Shown: positions 19,601 to 29,885 of the stretch, one piece after another
Layout of the letters: the number at the start of each line of letters is the position of its first letter
How positions within the stretch are numbered: the stretch's first letter is position 1
From: Torymus aiolomorphi
Lineage: Eukaryota; Arthropoda; Insecta; Hymenoptera; Torymidae
Length of the DNA stretch: 64,000 bases
Assembly (NCBI GenBank): GCA_036365515.1
Contig: CM070873.1
Location: 45,208,157 to 45,272,156 of the forward strand
Reading direction: 5' to 3'
The notes under the pieces: model-generated
What the model saw: the letters and a program-made list of their open reading frames with translations, nothing else
Database searches by the model: none
What the model was told of the DNA's origin: nothing
Program-made: the position numbers and the translations under genes

Positions 19601-20696
19601 TAATGTGATTTCAGCTGTCCCTTAATTGTTTTTTTCTAATAAAAGAAGATTTACATGATTTTCTTTTTTTTCATGTGTCAAATAAAAGGGAATCACATTT
19701 TTCTCATGCAATCCGAAGACATTAACCGATATTAAAGGGGTTTGTTTTTCAAACTTGGAAATTTTTTTATCGTAACAGGGAATTCTATACCTGTCATATT
19801 TAAATTATTTTCATACTGAAGATAATTGCTAACCCTGTTAGGATGATTTTTACGGTTTACTGGATACAAAGCAGATAATATTGCCCATTTAAAGCATTGA
19901 TTATCTTTGTTTTGAATATTAATGCAGGCATTTTTTTATCTAAAAATGGTGGTAAAGGTAAATATGAATTACCACTGCGCAATGGATTGAACTTATTCAT
20001 ATTAATTTGAATATTAATAATAGAATTTAAAGTCCATCCAGAATCTTTTTCTTGAAATTCTTCTACCTCAGCCAAAAGTTTATTTAAAACATGATTATCA
20101 AACCATTCACTTAAAGATGTACCTAAAACCACTTCAGCGTTTGGCGTATTGAAATGTTTCGTTTCAATACTTTCCTGTGAATCTTCATTTACATCAGAAG
20201 AAAGTTTCTTGAATGAACAAGATAGTACAGTGTTAATTTTCATGGCACATCGAATATCTTTCAAAATTTTCTTCACTTGTTGGCAGAACAATACTGAGGC
20301 GTCCTTTAAAAAGGTTGATATATCTATATGTACAAGATTTGCAATTATACTAGTTCTCACCCTTTTATTAAAAGCACTTTCAATATCAATCCAACGAACT
20401 CGATGCTCGATTTCATCCGTTTTTAAATCTGGTACTATTCCATAACCAGTTTTTCCTATAGCATCAAGCTTTGCTTTGATACTCTCAATCCTTGCTATGG
20501 CGTATAAAATAGATTGTTTTTGAGCTGTTGTCAGCGTTCTTTTTCTCAATAATTCCCGAAGACTATCTAATGATAAAACACATTGTTCTACCCATTGTTC
20601 AATAACTTCGGAATCCATAGATTTATATATTAAAATATTTTCCACCTCTTCAAAAATTTTCACATGTTCCTGACAAAGATCTTTAACTTCATCCAT
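16685..20696 (-). CDS. polB: Protein-primed DNA polymerase B, with intron and several frame breaks
   Basis: Replicates the element from its termini. N-terminal region: ORF 20696-19857 ([15 protein letters not shown] to the DSGWTLNSI region). The next 400 bp pass through other frames and encode a C2H2 finger ([11 protein letters not shown]...HERIC). Main ORF 19446-17296, residue numbers within it: Exo I ADCECLL 28-34; inserted Cys/His endonuclease VII-like motif CHICNK...[11 protein letters not shown] 125-150; Exo [12 protein letters not shown] 171-180; Exo [16 protein letters not shown] 322-334; motif [11 protein letters not shown] 421-430; motif [12 protein letters not shown] 564-574; motif C YTDTDS 665-670. 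The C-terminus continues in shifting frames to 16974, then across an intron (16887-16973) to the last exon 16886-16685. Breaks coincide with T-runs 17176-17181, 17208-17213, 17318-17323, 17388-17394, 19629-19635, 19762-19768 and 19931-19937. Confidence 0.9.
16887..16973 (-). other. 87-nt spliceosomal intron in the polB 3' region
   Basis: Minus strand: donor GTGAGTAT right after AATAATAA, AT-rich body, acceptor TTATTTTAG before GTGTCCAATG. Joining the exons keeps the frame across a split codon and connects the GHYKINN segment to CPMRVKKN. The continuation of the protein on the far side supports a real intron. Confidence 0.75.
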
Positions 20697-22015
20697 TTTT
20701 TCAAATTAAAAAAAGACTTTTTTTCGTAAGTGTATTCTGAAAATTAAAAAATTATGTTATCATTTTAAATAATTATTGATAAAAAAAGAAAAGGTGAAGA
20801 GAAATTAAAATAATCAATGATTTTGTATAATCAAAGTTAATTATAGTTTGCTAAGTTCTAGTATTATACATTTAAATAAAAAATTTTAAATAAAATAAAC
20901 ACTTAATTGAAAAGGAATATTTGTGAAATATTGAAAAAATTTAAGTGGAAAAAGAATAATGAACTTGAGAAAAAAAAGGTTTAAATTAATTTATATTAAC
21001 TTACCAATTCGTTTTGAACTTAACTAGTGAAAAGATAGACTTCTGCAGCAACTATCGGTATATTAGATGAAAATCTTTCAAGCTATTTTCAGACGGTAAC
21101 GAAAAAATACTCTCAAAGCTCAGTAGCACTTGTCAACTTGAAATAATGAGATGTATCTAAAAAATGTTCAAGTATTATAAACTAATAGCAAAGCATTAAA
21201 AAAAAAAATTTAATTTTATAGAACTATAAATGATAAAGTATTAGAGAATTGAAAATTATATATGTTAATACGTTGAAAAGACGAAGTTATTATAATCGAA
21301 AACTTTAAGTTACATTAATATAATGAAGAGAAAAACTGAATCATTATAAGTTAAACTATAGATCAATAAGCTGTAAGGATTGTATATTAATAAGCTGAAA
21401 ATCAAAAGTAATTATATGAAATACTTACGTTTGGTAAGGAGACTAAGCCTCATGGGACTGACGCGCAGCCTTTTATCCACTGTCGGTATATAGGTGCGCA
21501 TGCGCGACAGTTTAAAGATTGATAGATGGCAGTGCACCTGCACGGTATAGTTATTCATTTTAGATTAAAGAAGAAAGATCTATAGATGATCGTATGCACA
21601 TGCGTGGTAACGTAAAAGATTCATAGATGAGTGAGGAAAGATTGGTAGGTGACGAACTGCGCATCACCGAGAAACTTTTAAGTTTGGGCTGATAAAAGTA
21701 TTTACAAACATTTCCTTACTATAAAGGTTAGACGAGCTGGGTCCTAGCCACTCGTTTCTTTTTCTTATTTCAGCTCTAATACTTTTAATATAGCATTCTT
21801 ACAGGTCTTTAATAATTTCTTCTTTCAGGACTTATAATTTAAAAGTTTTAAAGTCTTGAATCTTAATACAACACTTTTCTTACAGTTATAAAAAGTAAAT
21901 TCATTTGTCGAATTAATTCTAAGTTATTTTCACGTCTCATACTTAAACTTTTTCACACTATTCATATTATAAGTCCCTTAGGCATCTTATACTTACTATT
22001 TTAAACTTTCAGATA
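20697..22015. other. AT-rich intergenic region of the Polinton upstream of polB
   Basis: No ORF. Contains two TGCGCATGCGC-type words near 21495 and otherwise mixed AT-rich DNA. It may hold the polB promoter, but no clear TATA/Inr pair was found. Confidence 0.5.
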
Positions 22016-22019
22016 CTTT

Positions 22020-22965
22020 AACTTTTTACGTATAATGAATTCATATTTTTTCTAAGATATTCTCAGCTGTTGAACTTTAACTTTTCAGTCTCTTCGTAGG
22101 GACTTTAATTTTTTACATAGCACGTATCACGAATTTATAAGTTATTCCTTTTTCTAAGATATTCTCAGCTATTGAACTTTAACTTTTCAGTCTCTCTGTA
22201 GGGACTTTAATTTTTTCACAGCACGTATCATGAATTTATAAGTTATTTTCAAATCACTTTCTTTAATGAATTCATATTTTTTCTGAGATATTCTCAGCTG
22301 TTGTACTTTAACTTTTCAGTCTCCTCGTAGGGACTTTAATTTTTTACATAGCACGTATCACGAATTTATAAGTTATTCATTTTTCTAAGACATTCTCAGC
22401 TATTGAACTTTAACTTTTCAGTCTCTCTGTAGGGACTTTAATTTTTTCATAACACGTATCATGAATTTATAAGTTACTTTAAAATTTCTTACTTTAATGA
22501 ATTCATATTTTTTCTAAGATATTCTCAGCTGTTGAACTTTAACTTTTCAGTCTCTTCGTAGGGACTTTAATTTTTTACATAGCACGTATCACGAATTTAT
22601 AAGTTATTCCTTTTCTAAGATATTCTCAGCTATTAAACTTTAACTTTTCAGTCTCTTTGTAGGGACTTTAATTTTTTCATAACACGTATCATGAATTTAT
22701 AAGTTACTTTAAAATTTCTTACTTTAATGAATTCATATTTTTTTCTAAGATATTCTCAGCTGTTGAACTTTAACTTTTCAGTCTCTTCTTAGGGACTTTA
22801 ATTTTTTACATAGCACGTATCATGAATTTATAATTTATTTTCACATCTCTTACTTTAACTTTTTCACATATAATGAGTTCATATTTTTTTTTTCTAAGAT
22901 TTTCTCAGCTATTGTACTTTAACTTTTCAATCTCTCCGTAGGGACTTTAATTTTTTACATTGCAT
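22020..22965. repeat. Dimeric tandem repeat inside the Polinton (period about 231 bp)
   Basis: The word TAGGGACTTTAATTTTTT recurs at about 22097, 22199, 22328, 22430, 22559, 22660, 22790 and 22939. Spacing alternates 102 and 129-130 bp, so the unit is a dimer of two related monomers. It lies in the non-coding gap between divergent genes (polB and the gene at 23093). Confidence 0.9.
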
Positions 22966-23092
22966 GTATTATGAATTAATAAGTTATTATCACATCTTTC
23001 ACTCTAACTTTTAACACTATTATATTAACTCTACTTTTTTTCTTGAATAATATTCAAATAATGTTATCTACATTTCCAGTATATAACTTATC

Positions 23093-23623
23093 ATGGAACT
23101 AATTGTAGATACACAAGGTTTTAAAGATAACAACGGCAATTTTATATTTAAAGAAATTGCTTATATAGATCCTAATGCGTTAAATCCGGTGCCGTACGTT
23201 GCGACATTTCAACCACCCTGTGATTGGAGTGATTTAGACCAGAATGTAAAAATTTTAAATAGATATTTACAATACAATCTGCACGGAATTCATTGGGAAC
23301 ACGGAGAGGTGCCGTATTCATACCTGTCAACGGCTTTCGACAAATTGAAAGAAAAAGCGCAGGGGTCGTTATTAACAATTTGGGTCAAAGGTGAACAGAA
23401 AAAACACTGGCTGCAACCCTATTTCGATAATATAAGAAACTTGGAGGATTTGGGTTGTCCATCTATAAGAACTCCTGGATTTATACGACCGCTAGCCTGC
23501 ATTAATCATCGTCCCGAGTGGAAACAGAATTGTTCAGTTGAAATAGTTTGCGCTTTATACCGCTGGGTGGAAGACTTGAGAGAGCAATATTCAACCCCTG
23601 AAAGTTCTGATACGTCAGAATAA
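23093..23623 (+). CDS. Conserved Polinton-associated protein, unknown function
   Basis: 176 residues, intact frame. It begins MELIVDTQGFKDNNGNFIFKE, contains NLHGIHWEHGEVPY and IWVKGEQKKHWLQ, and has NLEDLGCPSIRT before a Cys/His-containing end. I recognise this arrangement as a family common in insect transposon-derived sequences but know no function. The start LIVDTQGF with a later KGEQKKHWL segment could fit a nuclease-like fold, which is speculation. It is read away from the dimeric tandem repeat and followed 62 bp later by a second small gene. Confidence 0.65.
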   Translation: MELIVDTQGFKDNNGNFIFKEIAYIDPNALNPVPYVATFQPPCDWSDLDQNVKILNRYLQYNLHGIHWEHGEVPYSYLSTAFDKLKEKAQGSLLTIWVKGEQKKHWLQPYFDNIRNLEDLGCPSIRTPGFIRPLACINHRPEWKQNCSVEIVCALYRWVEDLREQYSTPESSDTSE

Positions 23624-23685
23624 ATAAGTAAGTAATTCTATAAAAAAAAAATATAAATAATAATTTATCATTTCTTTTTTCAGTC

Positions 23686-23976
23686 ATGGACCTCATAAAT
23701 GAAGCAGCGAGAAGTCCATCATACCTGCCCACAAAACGACTACGGGACTTGGAGCTAAATAAACAGTATAAGATAACCTCATTAAAAAAGGTATCCACTA
23801 AATACGGCTTAAAAATTGTTCTTGAATTAGACAGTAGTTTTGACATTTTCCTTCCAAGTAAAGTTAATTCTTTATTACTGGAGAAGCCAGAGGCGCTTCT
23901 CAACATAGAGTCAGAATTAGTTAATAGAGAAGTCTTCGTCAAATCTTTAGGTGGATGCCTTCTAGAATTTATATAA
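23686..23976 (+). CDS. Small protein, possible OB-fold ssDNA-binding
   Basis: 96 residues, intact frame. Sequence from LELNKQYKITSLKKVSTKYG through KIVLELDSSFDIFLPSKV alternates hydrophobic and charged residues as in a small beta-barrel. Tyr-Lys-Ile, KYG, ELD and FLPS are spaced as in short OB-fold-like proteins seen beside DNA-replication genes of mobile elements. A role coating single-stranded DNA during protein-primed replication is inferred. It is the last gene before the right TIR. Confidence 0.5.
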   Translation: MDLINEAARSPSYLPTKRLRDLELNKQYKITSLKKVSTKYGLKIVLELDSSFDIFLPSKVNSLLLEKPEALLNIESELVNREVFVKSLGGCLLEFI

Positions 23977-24489
23977 TTATAAGTTTTTAGATAATTTTCT
24001 CTTTAACTTAAATTTTAAATTTTCAAAGTTATTTGCTAAATTGTAATACTTTTTAATTAAGATGTTCACTAGTTTCTAAATATATTTTTATAGTAAAATT
24101 GAAAGATTAATTTGAAACTTTTTATACTCGTAGATTAAGATGTATTCTACTATGTATTACTTTTAAGCTTTTTTAAATAAATATGAAAAAGCTTTTTTAA
24201 TAAATATGAAATAATCTTACATATCTTTTTTATTTTCCCTTAACGTTTCCACATCCCAATGCCCTCTATGAAATATTTATTCTTATAATAGAAAATTTTC
24301 CTTAAAAACTAACTTGTTTAAATATTTTAAAGTTTCTTTTGAATTTAAAAATAGTCATTTAATATTGTTAATATAAATTTCATTGAATTGCTCATCATTA
24401 ACTTTTTAAAATTTCTATGAACTTATAAAATATCTTTGTAGAATCTTATACAATATAAAATATACTGATTGAATATACTAAGATAAAAT
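23977..24489. other. AT-rich non-coding end of the Polinton interior
   Basis: No ORF or repeat of note. Very AT-rich up to the right TIR. Confidence 0.6.
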
Positions 24490-25603
24490 ATACTTATAAA
24501 ATATAAGACTACTTATAATTAACAAATAACACTATATGAATATTATAAAAATATTCTATATTCACTTACAACATAACATCATATGAGGGCCCCATGCCCC
24601 CGGCAACATGACATACGTATGCATTTTATCGATGGAGTAAATGTTCAATGCGCCCTCTACAACCGGGCTGGCGCGGAATATAAGACTACTTATAATTAAC
24701 AAATTTAAACACTATATGAATATTATAAAAATATTCTATATTCACTTACAACATAACATCACATGAGGGCCCCATGCCCCCTGCAACATGACATACGTAT
24801 GCATTTTATCGATGGAGTAAATGTTCAATGCGCCCTCTACAACCGGGCTGGCGCGGAATATAAGACTACTTATAATTAACAAATTTAAACACTATATGAA
24901 TATTATAAAAATATTCTATATTCACTTACAACATAACATCACATGAGGGCCCCATGCCCCCTGCAACATGACATACGTACACATTTTATCGATGGAGTAA
25001 ATGTTCAATGCGCCCTCTACCGGGCCTCTCGCATGGTGACTTTGCACCCTACCTTACCGACGGACGGTAAGTAGTGCTCGGTGGGTAAGTGGCGCGGGAG
25101 CCGCTCTGGCGCGGTAGCCGCGCTGGCGCGGTAGCCGCGCTGCCCCTACTACTGACAAGGATTACCTTGATTTTGATATCTGAGCTCATTGGGCTTAATC
25201 GGTAAGCGCCGGCAGTCGTGCACGGCAGTCCCTAGGTGCAACTCTTTACCTAGGACTGTTTGCCACTGATTTTGCTGTGCGATGTTACAGCGCTAAATAA
25301 GATGCTAAACCTCTATAAACTGTTTTCACGAAAATACTCCAGAATTCCCTGCAGGATTTTCCATGTAAAATTGTCTACAGTTTTTCCTACAGAATTACCT
25401 ACAGAATTTCCTATAGGATTTCCTATAGGATTTCCTACAGGAAAAGCGCGAAATTTACATAGGATTTCCTATAGAACTTCTATATAGAATTTCATATAGG
25501 ACTGCCTATATCCTATAGGATTCCTACAGGATTTCTACGGAATGCCTACAGGATTTCCTATAGCATTTCCTACAGGATTTTCTATAGGATATTTTTATAA
25601 GGG
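24490..25603. repeat. Right terminal inverted repeat of the Polinton
   Basis: Inverse of 8012-9627 without the nested MITE. Holds about three copies of the 180-bp subrepeat (24,490-25,020), the GC-rich GCGCGGTAGCCGCGC segment and the outer CCTATAGGATTTCC word array (about 25,370-25,590). Confidence 0.9.
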
Positions 25604-25860
25604 TTGCTAGCTATATCAGTCTGAAGTTATTCCTGAAAACGTTAAAAAGTTCATTTCTGTGTCGCACAATACTTGGAGTAAAATTATCTTAATCGTTGTA
25701 AAATTTTTTTAGGGTACATTATGGATATCTTTTGGATGAGTTCTTTGGGTAAAAGGAGTGGTCCATAAATTTTAGAGATATTTGAGGTTAAAATTTTTTT
25801 AACCTTAATAATGTAATAATACGATATGTGCTATTGTATGAATTTATCCTTCGGTTAGTA
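25604..25860. other. No gene recognised
   Basis: AT-rich flank of the Polinton, nothing identified. Confidence 0.6.
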
Positions 25861-25861
25861 T

Positions 25862-25987
25862 AATAATATTGAATGTATGGGTATCTTTCGATCTTCTCGA
25901 GGCAGGGGTGTAAGAAATAACTTACTACGTGTATATGTTTTTGACGTTTCGGTGAACAATGTCACCCTCATCAGAAATTTACTAAAT
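25862..25987 (-). mobile_element. Penelope-like element terminal fragment
   Basis: Inverse copy of 46,325-46,445 (shared words include GGCAGGGGTGTAAGAAATAA). It carries a hammerhead-ribozyme-like core. Confidence 0.6.
25942..25975 (-). ncRNA. Hammerhead-ribozyme-like motif
   Basis: Minus strand reads CTGATGA, stem-forming GGGTGAC...TTCACC, then GAAAC. These are the invariant core boxes of the hammerhead. Penelope-like elements are known to carry such motifs. The third stem and cleavage site are not clear. Confidence 0.55.
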
Positions 25988-26115
25988 AGTACATACATTC
26001 CTAGGTACGAAAATCGATCATTCCTTCCGGCGGAGTGATTGCCCCCCGAGGCGAAACAGAGGGGGGCAATCCGCCGGGAAGGATGATCTACTTTTGTCCC
26101 GTGTAATGTATAATG
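25988..26115. repeat. Hairpin element, TACTATTT-end family (copy 6)
   Basis: Left end AAATAGTACATACATTCC. Arms CGATCATTCCTTCCGGCGG/CCGCCGGGAAGGATGATC, inner GGCAATCCGCC-type pairing, loop CGAGGCGAAACAGAGG. Close relative of the copy at 45,408. Confidence 0.6.
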
Positions 26116-26519
26116 AAAATTCGCGGCCAATTCATAAACGCTAGTCGAAAACGTGCAAAGCATGTAAAATTCGTCTGCTTCGTAGCCGTCGCCATGTTTT
26201 TACTTCCCTCCCTATAGCCTGTTCGAGCAGCGACTGTGGCACCACTGTCGCTAAAAAAACATGGATGCGATATAATGAGCGAAGGGCTTTTAGCATCCGC
26301 TAACATTTACAACCCGAGCGAAGCGAGGGTTGTTGGTTAGCGGATGCAGAAAAGCCCGGAGCGAAAAAAGTCAAATAGACTTATTTAAAAATTTAATTAT
26401 TATTATAAAAATGTATTTAATAAATTAAATAAATTAAAAAAAAATTTATTTACATCTTGTAACAAAATTTATTTACATCTTGTAACAAAGTTTATTTACA
26501 CCTTAATTATAACATTAAT
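26116..26519. other. Crypton copy 1 downstream flank
   Basis: Non-coding. The part 26,105-26,350 matches, in inverse orientation, 37,285-37,350 joined to 45,240-45,390. That shows these flank both Crypton copies. Includes a hairpin with AACCCGAGCGAAGCGAGGGTT at about 26,312-26,334. Confidence 0.6.
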
Positions 26520-28111
26520 TTAAGAATCTTTGGAATAATCAATACTTTGATAGTAGTAATAATTATTTGTAATATTACCATTAATAGTGAAATTTTCAAA
26601 TACTATATTAGAATCTTTGTTTAAAATTGGTGGAACATTATTATTGTCTCTAGCGGCTGAAGAATTAGAATTTTCTTGGATCTTGAGTTTTTTTTTCGGT
26701 TCAATAAAAGAAAGATTGACCTGTGGTTTTTAGTGAAGCGTTTACGAGTAATGTTACTTGCACTTTTATTTGTCAGCAATGGCAATTGCTTTCCATTCGC
26801 AGTGGAGAAATTCACTGATGGCTCGGGTTGAACAATTATGTGGTTATTGGATTGATCCATAGAATCACAAAAATCCTCATACGTTAGTTGTAATTGAGCA
26901 ACTTCAGCAATTTGGTTTTCCTTATTATTTAAAGAATCTTCTTTGCTCGTTGATGGTATAGTAAGCAAAGTAGCAGTCTTGTTGCTTTTTCTCGTTGATG
27001 GTATAGCGAGAAAAACATCAGTCTCGTTATTTCTCGTTGATGGTGTAGCGAGCAAAGCATCAATCTTGTTAGTTGTGTTTTCATGTGTAATACCTTGAAA
27101 AATTAAATCTTTGGTCCTCGTGGAGTCAGCGACATACCCATTAGCTACTGCATCTGATTTCCAGCCTTCTAATTGCTTGATCATTGTCATATTAACATCC
27201 GAGTTAGATAATACTGTGGCTGAGGTCCTGCGATAGCAACCACCAGTATATCTTGCTGTATTCTCTAATCGTAGAAAAGAAACAATTATTGAAGGTGTTG
27301 AGCCAATCTTATTTTTCCCCATGACTTGTTGACTACATTTGCCATTCATGTACTGAATAAAAATCTGTCTGTAAAGTTATCTAAAGGCCTTAAGGAGATA
27401 TACTTCTTAACTTGTGAATAAAATAATGGTCCAATGACGAAGCTACTATCAATATAAGTCTTTGTGTCTTCGACCGATACTATGAATTTATCATTTTTAT
27501 CTTCAACATGAGTGTATTTCATGTTAGTAAACTCAATACATCTCAATGCGCCACAGATGCCAAAAATGAGTAAGATCTGAAAAATTTGTAAGAATTAAGA
27601 AGATATTAGTTTGAATGTAAAAAAAAAGAAACAGAGAAAGGTATACATGTATATAGGTATCCATAAATACCTTTGCGCTCAAGTAGATATAATCATCTGC
27701 ATTTTTCATGAATCGCATGATTTGATCCCAATTCAATGCAAGTGATTTTTTTGCCCTGCGACCTCTAGAATTATTCTTGAGAATAGCTTTTAAGTTGAGA
27801 TATTTATTGATATCAGTATTATGCTTCATGTTGAGTATTTTTTTTAGCATTGACGAAACACTCCATAGAGTACTTGGACCTACTTTTTTCTGAAAATCCT
27901 GGAAATAACAAATAAAGATACTTTCTTTAAAGGAATTTGCCTTGTTGTCATCCTTCCATTTTAGAAATGTTTTATAAACCAAGTTGTAGCGATTAACAGA
28001 TTTTGTAGGTATTATTTTCTGATTTATGACTGCTTGGGCCTCCTTGTCAAAATCACGAATCGCCTCTTCTTCGTCAGTACTGTCACCGGATGAACAGTCG
28101 CTCAAACTCAT
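26520..28111 (-). pseudogene. Crypton-like tyrosine recombinase, copy 1 (broken)
   Basis: DNA strand-exchange enzyme of a Crypton-type transposon. Exon 1 (28111-27671) begins MSLSDCSSGDSTDEEEA and holds the core-binding region (SVNRYNLVYKTFLKWKDD). A 94-nt intron (27577-27670) follows, then the catalytic part. Box I Arg is in GALRCIEF. Box II reads TGGCYRRTSAT, where the His expected before Cys is Gly (codon 27239-27241). EGWKSD follows, then the candidate nucleophile Tyr in NGYVADS. Ser/Thr-rich repeats (AxPSTR) separate this from a conserved tail, NKDSNIVFENFTINGNI, ending at 26520. The frame breaks at the A/T5 runs 27359-27363 and 26727-26731. The Gly at the catalytic His suggests an inactive enzyme even if the frame were whole. 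Confidence 0.72.
27577..27670 (-). other. Intron in Crypton copy 1
   Basis: Minus strand donor GCAAAG|GTATTTATGG and acceptor AAATTTTTCAG|ATCTTAC. The same intron is present in copy 2 (about 32,432-32,525). The spliced frame joins LSAK to ILLIFGICGALR. Confidence 0.7.
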
Positions 28112-28167
28112 TGTTGTGAATGTGTTGTGAGTAATAAAATAACAAATTTGCACAACTGATGAACTGA

Positions 28168-28357
28168 CAAGCTTTTTCTAACAATGATGATTAGGTTAGA
28201 GATTCGTGATGTATATCGGTTATAAGCGTGGCCGAAAGAGCAGGGAGGGAAGTTATACTCCGGAGATACTCCGGACTGACGAACTGACGAACAAGCTTTT
28301 TCCAACAATGATAATTAGGTTAGAGATTCATGGTGTATATCGGTTATAAGCGTGGTT
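28168..28357. repeat. Tandem direct repeat upstream of Crypton copy 1
   Basis: About 64 bp from AAGCTTTTTCTAACAATGAT to CGGTTATAAGCGTGG recur 124 bp apart (28168 and 28292). Part of the same sequence stands upstream of copy 2 (about 31,963-32,030). Confidence 0.8.
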
Positions 28358-28485
28358 GTCCGGTCGAGAAAGCAGGGAAGGAAGTACTCCCGGCACTAGG
28401 TGGCACGCAGATAGGGAGGGAACATCGACTTTCGGCGGAGGTACGTAGGGAGAGAAATCGAATTTTCGACCAGGGTAGGTAGAAA
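28358..28485. repeat. Inverted repeat arm (partner 29,885-30,012)
   Basis: Contains CGGCACTAGGTGGC, CTTTCGGCGGAGGTACGTAGG and TCGACCAGGGTAGGTAG. The inverse of all three is at 29,885-30,012. Confidence 0.85.
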
Positions 28486-28495
28486 AAATTATTAT

Positions 28496-28660
28496 GATTT
28501 AGAAATTTTACAAATTCAAAAAAAAAGAGAAAAAATGTCAAAAACATAATAGTTACCAAAAATTATTTTAGTCACAATACGAATTTTTATCCGATTTTCT
28601 CCTCCACCGCATGATTGCGGAGAGGAGGAAATTCCAACGGTCCTTCTTACACTGATTTTT
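28496..28660 (-). mobile_element. Penelope-like element 3' fragment
   Basis: Inverse copy of 46,160-46,325, including the hairpin TCCTCCACCGCATGATTGCG. Confidence 0.6.
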
Positions 28661-28680
28661 TTGCCGATACGTAGATGACA

Positions 28681-29234
28681 TCCCTATAAAAAAAATCAGC
28701 TGATAAATCAGCTGATTTGTCATCTGGTTTATCATCTCAAAACGTCATCTTAAATTTTTTCAGAGTGCTGCAAAGAGCTTACGAAATTTAAAAATTAACT
28801 TCTTTAGCATTGAAAACAGCCTGTTAGGATGATTTACCCACCAAACGAGTTAAAAAATGGACGTTTAAAGGCATTTTAAACATTTCAGCTGATATTTTAA
28901 TTTTTACAAATTTTGTACATGAAATATCAGCTGATAAATCAGATGATTCTTCAGATGATTTATCAGCTGATTTATCAGCTGATTTATCAGCTGATATTTC
29001 ATGTACAAAATTTGTAAAAATTGAAATATTGTTTAAAATGCCTTTAGACGTCCATTTTTGAACCCATTTGGTGGGTAAAACATCCTGGCAGGCTGTTTCC
29101 AATGCTGAAGAAGCTGATTTTTAAATTTCGTAAGTTTTTGGCAACACTCTGAAAAAATTTTAGATGACGTTTTGAAATGATAAATCATCTGATAAATCAG
29201 ATGACAAATCAGCTGATTTTTTTTTTATAGGGAT
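28681..29234. mobile_element. Foldback element built of ATCAGCTGAT words
   Basis: About 550-bp palindrome. Ends are TCCCTATAAAAAAAATCAGC and the inverse GCTGATTTTTTTTTTATAGGGA. The arms contain matched blocks (ATGGACGTTTAAAGGCATTTTA against AAATGCCTTTAGACGTCCAT) and the centre iterates ATCAGCTGATTT. A Lys-Ser-Ala-Asp repeat ORF crossing it is an artefact. Confidence 0.8.
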
Positions 29235-29339
29235 AATTACGTGTATCCCGAACTCAGGAGTAAACGAAATGTTAAATACCTTCAACTCATATAATGACAT
29301 TAAAATTCACCCATGAAATTGAAACAAACAATTCGATAA

Positions 29340-29660
29340 GTTTTTTTGACATCTTATTGATATAAGTAAACCAGAAAGTTATTACAAATTGGTACACCAA
29401 ACCGACTTTTTCCGGCAGATTTCTAAACTATCATTCACAACATCGACTCTCTCAAAAAATAGTAATGGTATATAACATAACAGATAGAGCCATTAAACTA
29501 GCAGATACAAGATTTCATAAAGATAATATAAACATAGCAAAAAACTTACTGAGAGAAAATAATTACCCAACCAAACTCATAAATAAATATATAAGCAAAC
29601 GTATAGCCAAATTAAATAACAACAACACCAACGTGAACACCAACAGGAACCAAAACAAAC
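29340..29660 (+). pseudogene. Penelope-like reverse transcriptase fragment
   Basis: C-terminal part of a Penelope-like reverse transcriptase. In one frame, WYTKPTFSGRFLNYHSQH appears around 29,385-29,440. The ORF from 29,465 then has NITDRAIKLADTRFHKDN and an Asn-rich stretch. It stops being recognisable at about 29,660, where a hairpin element begins. The GIY-YIG endonuclease part of a matching element lies at 45,545-46,005, so the gene looks split by rearrangement. Confidence 0.6.
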
Positions 29661-29667
29661 TTTTCCT

Positions 29668-29885
29668 CATACCGGGCCGAAAGTGCTTCATTCCCGCCCG
29701 GCTCGAAACGAAAATATGGCATTTTCGGTCTCGATGTGAGGAAAAATAGTATACGCACCACGGGAGTAAAATTGGCCAGCCTTCAGGTCGTGTTTGCCAC
29801 CCGAGCCGAAGGCGAGGGTGGCAATTTACACGAGCTGTGGACTGTCCAAGTTTTTTCCTTCCATGGTGCGTAATATACTATTTCT
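29668..29885. repeat. Hairpin element, TACTATTT-end family (copy 7) with its upstream module
   Basis: Module GGGCCGAAAGTGCTTCATTC, then GGAAAAATAGTATACGCACC to GGTGCGTAATATACTATTT. Loop CGAGCCGAAGGCGAG inside GCCACC/GGTGGC arms. Confidence 0.65.

Larger units (their letters stand above)
8012..25603. mobile_element. Polinton/Maverick element, complete with both TIRs
   Basis: A 17.6 kb element bounded by long TIRs that start at CCCTTATAAAAATATCCTAT on each side. Inside are all hallmark genes: protein-primed DNA polymerase B, retroviral-type integrase, adenain-like protease, packaging ATPase, double-jelly-roll major capsid and penton-like minor capsid, plus PLA2-bearing minor capsid and small conserved genes. 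Length, TIRs and gene set match Polintons, which can encode virions. I could not find a clean 6-bp TSD: the bases outside the TIR matches differ (AAAGTT and TTGCTA). Many genes have one-base frame breaks at A/T runs, so the present copy would be non-functional if the sequence is correct. Confidence 0.93.

Noticed and set aside
28824..29102. ORF with Ser-Ala-Asp-Lys repeats
   Set aside because: It comes from the iterated ATCAGCTGATTT words of the foldback element.
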